Assembly: GCA_945787585.1 (NCBI GenBank)
Contig: CALZIG010000003.1
Location: forward strand, 1-5,950
Direction of reading: 5' to 3'
Source of the DNA: an uncultured Gammaproteobacteria bacterium
GTDB lineage: Bacteria; Pseudomonadota; Gammaproteobacteria; SZUA-140
Length of the DNA stretch: 5,950 nucleotides
Position numbers and translations under genes: made by a program. The notes beneath the pieces were generated by a model. The model made no database searches. It had not been told where the DNA came from and saw nothing but the letters and a program-made list of their open reading frames with translations. Positions within the stretch are counted from its first letter, which is position 1; each line of letters begins with the position of its first letter. Positions 5,234 to 5,950 of the stretch are shown here, piece by piece.

Positions 5234-5950
5234 ATGAGCCAGATAACAAAGCGAATCAATGAGCGTTCTCTAGTGCCGTCTACTAAAAACGTTCGTCAGG
5301 TGATGTTGTTTAGTTTATTACTGTTGGCGGCTATGGTGTTAAACATACAGATAGCCACGGCAGCTAAGCCGAGCAATATTCCAGCTGGAATGGGTCCATT
5401 ACCTACGAAAGTGCCTGACAATCCAGCGAATCCAATGACACCTGCCAAGATAGCGCTTGGAAAAAAGCTCTATTTTGAACCGGCTCTGTCAGCCAGTGGG
5501 CAATTTTCCTGTAACTCTTGCCATAACCTTTCCACCTACGGTGTCGATAATCAGATGTTTTCAATCGGTCACGGCTGGCAGCGAGGTGGTCGCAACTCGC
5601 CTACCGTGATGAATTCGGCCTTCTGGAGCAAACAGTTCTGGGATGGGCGCGCGCCACTGCTCGAAGATCAGGCAAAAGGACCTGCATTGAATCCAGTAGA
5701 AATGGCGAGTAAGGATCCGGCGGAAGTGGAAGGCCGTCTCAGGGCAGCCGGTTATCAGGCCGAGTTTGAGGCGGTATTTGGTACGAAGGATGCGCTCACC
5801 TATGACCACGTAGCAAATGCAATTGCAGCATTTGAACGCACATTGATCACCCCTAATGCACCGTTTGATAAGTTTGTGCGTGGTGAAGGTGACATTTCAG
5901 CAGCGGCCAAACGTGGTATGAATAAGGTGGCCGAGATCGGTTGTACTAGT
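5234..5950 (+). CDS. ccp: Di-haem cytochrome c peroxidase (CcpA/MauG family), 3' partial
   Basis: Periplasmic enzyme that reduces H2O2 to water with electrons from small cytochromes c or cupredoxins. The frame is open to the right edge, and 239 residues are visible of a usual 330-370. A signal peptide covers about 1-42: a long n-region with K and R residues, a hydrophobic core VMLFSLLLLAAMVL (23-36) and a likely cut near ATA/A (42/43). The first haem motif is CNSCH (C93, C96, H97). H113 in IGHGW lies 16 residues after H97, the same spacing as the proximal and distal histidines (55 and 71) of the low-potential peroxidatic haem in the Pseudomonas enzyme; an offset of 42 agrees with the predicted cut. 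Other family motifs are RNSPTVMN (120-127), FWDGRA (135-140), QAKGP (146-150) and NPVEM (153-157). The window ends in EIGCTS, just where the second CxxCH should begin. The gene is transcribed away from perR and is probably its target. Confidence 0.93.
   Translation, partial: MSQITKRINERSLVPSTKNVRQVMLFSLLLLAAMVLNIQIATAAKPSNIPAGMGPLPTKVPDNPANPMTPAKIALGKKLYFEPALSASGQFSCNSCHNLSTYGVDNQMFSIGHGWQRGGRNSPTVMNSAFWSKQFWDGRAPLLEDQAKGPALNPVEMASKDPAEVEGRLRAAGYQAEFEAVFGTKDALTYDHVANAIAAFERTLITPNAPFDKFVRGEGDISAAAKRGMNKVAEIGCTS

Noticed and set aside
5561..5809. 82-codon minus-strand open frame inside the peroxidase gene
   Set aside because: The plus-strand frame carries clear family motifs across the same bases, so this is a shadow.
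1..5950. Defence island, mobile element, CRISPR or toxin-antitoxin system
   Set aside because: No transposase, integrase, repeat array, nuclease or toxin-like gene is present. All frames are accounted for by pst-phoU, perR and ccp.

Overview
The window carries two adjoining modules that converge tail to tail. The rightward module (positions 1-4666) is a high-affinity phosphate uptake operon: pstC (5' end cut off by the window edge), pstA, pstB and phoU, with gaps of 18, 58 and 35 bases. Both permeases are the long proteobacterial forms. PstC has a WD40-like periplasmic stretch before its permease core, and PstA is 557 residues long with a periplasmic coiled-coil insert after its first membrane helix. 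No pstS, phoB or phoR is visible. A Pho-box promoter would be expected upstream of the window.

The second module (4676-5950) is a peroxide-response pair: a leftward Fur-superfamily gene that I assign to the PerR type from its metal ligands, and a rightward di-haem cytochrome c peroxidase gene that runs off the right edge just before its second haem motif. The 117-base space between their start codons holds a perfect 23-base palindrome (11-1-11) with the 7-1-7 core typical of Fur/PerR operators. A near-consensus sigma70 promoter faces the peroxidase gene. A weaker candidate promoter faces the repressor gene, with its -10 element inside the palindrome. The predicted logic is a PerR-like sensor that represses ccp, and probably itself, until peroxide oxidises it. 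The peroxidase then reduces H2O2 in the periplasm with electrons from the respiratory chain.

phoU and perR converge with only 9 bases between their stop codons. The best intrinsic-terminator candidate for the pst operon lies inside the 3' end of perR, so the two transcripts would overlap antisense.

Organism: a Gram-negative bacterium, most likely a gammaproteobacterium. The reasons are the long PstC/PstA pair ahead of pstB-phoU, the close match of PstB and PhoU to their enterobacterial counterparts, and the periplasmic di-haem peroxidase. Genus cannot be read from this window. There is no tRNA, rRNA, CRISPR array, insertion sequence or other mobile element, and no gene-free stretch over 300 bases. 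The pst part is ordinary core genome. The most interesting region is the perR-ccp control region.
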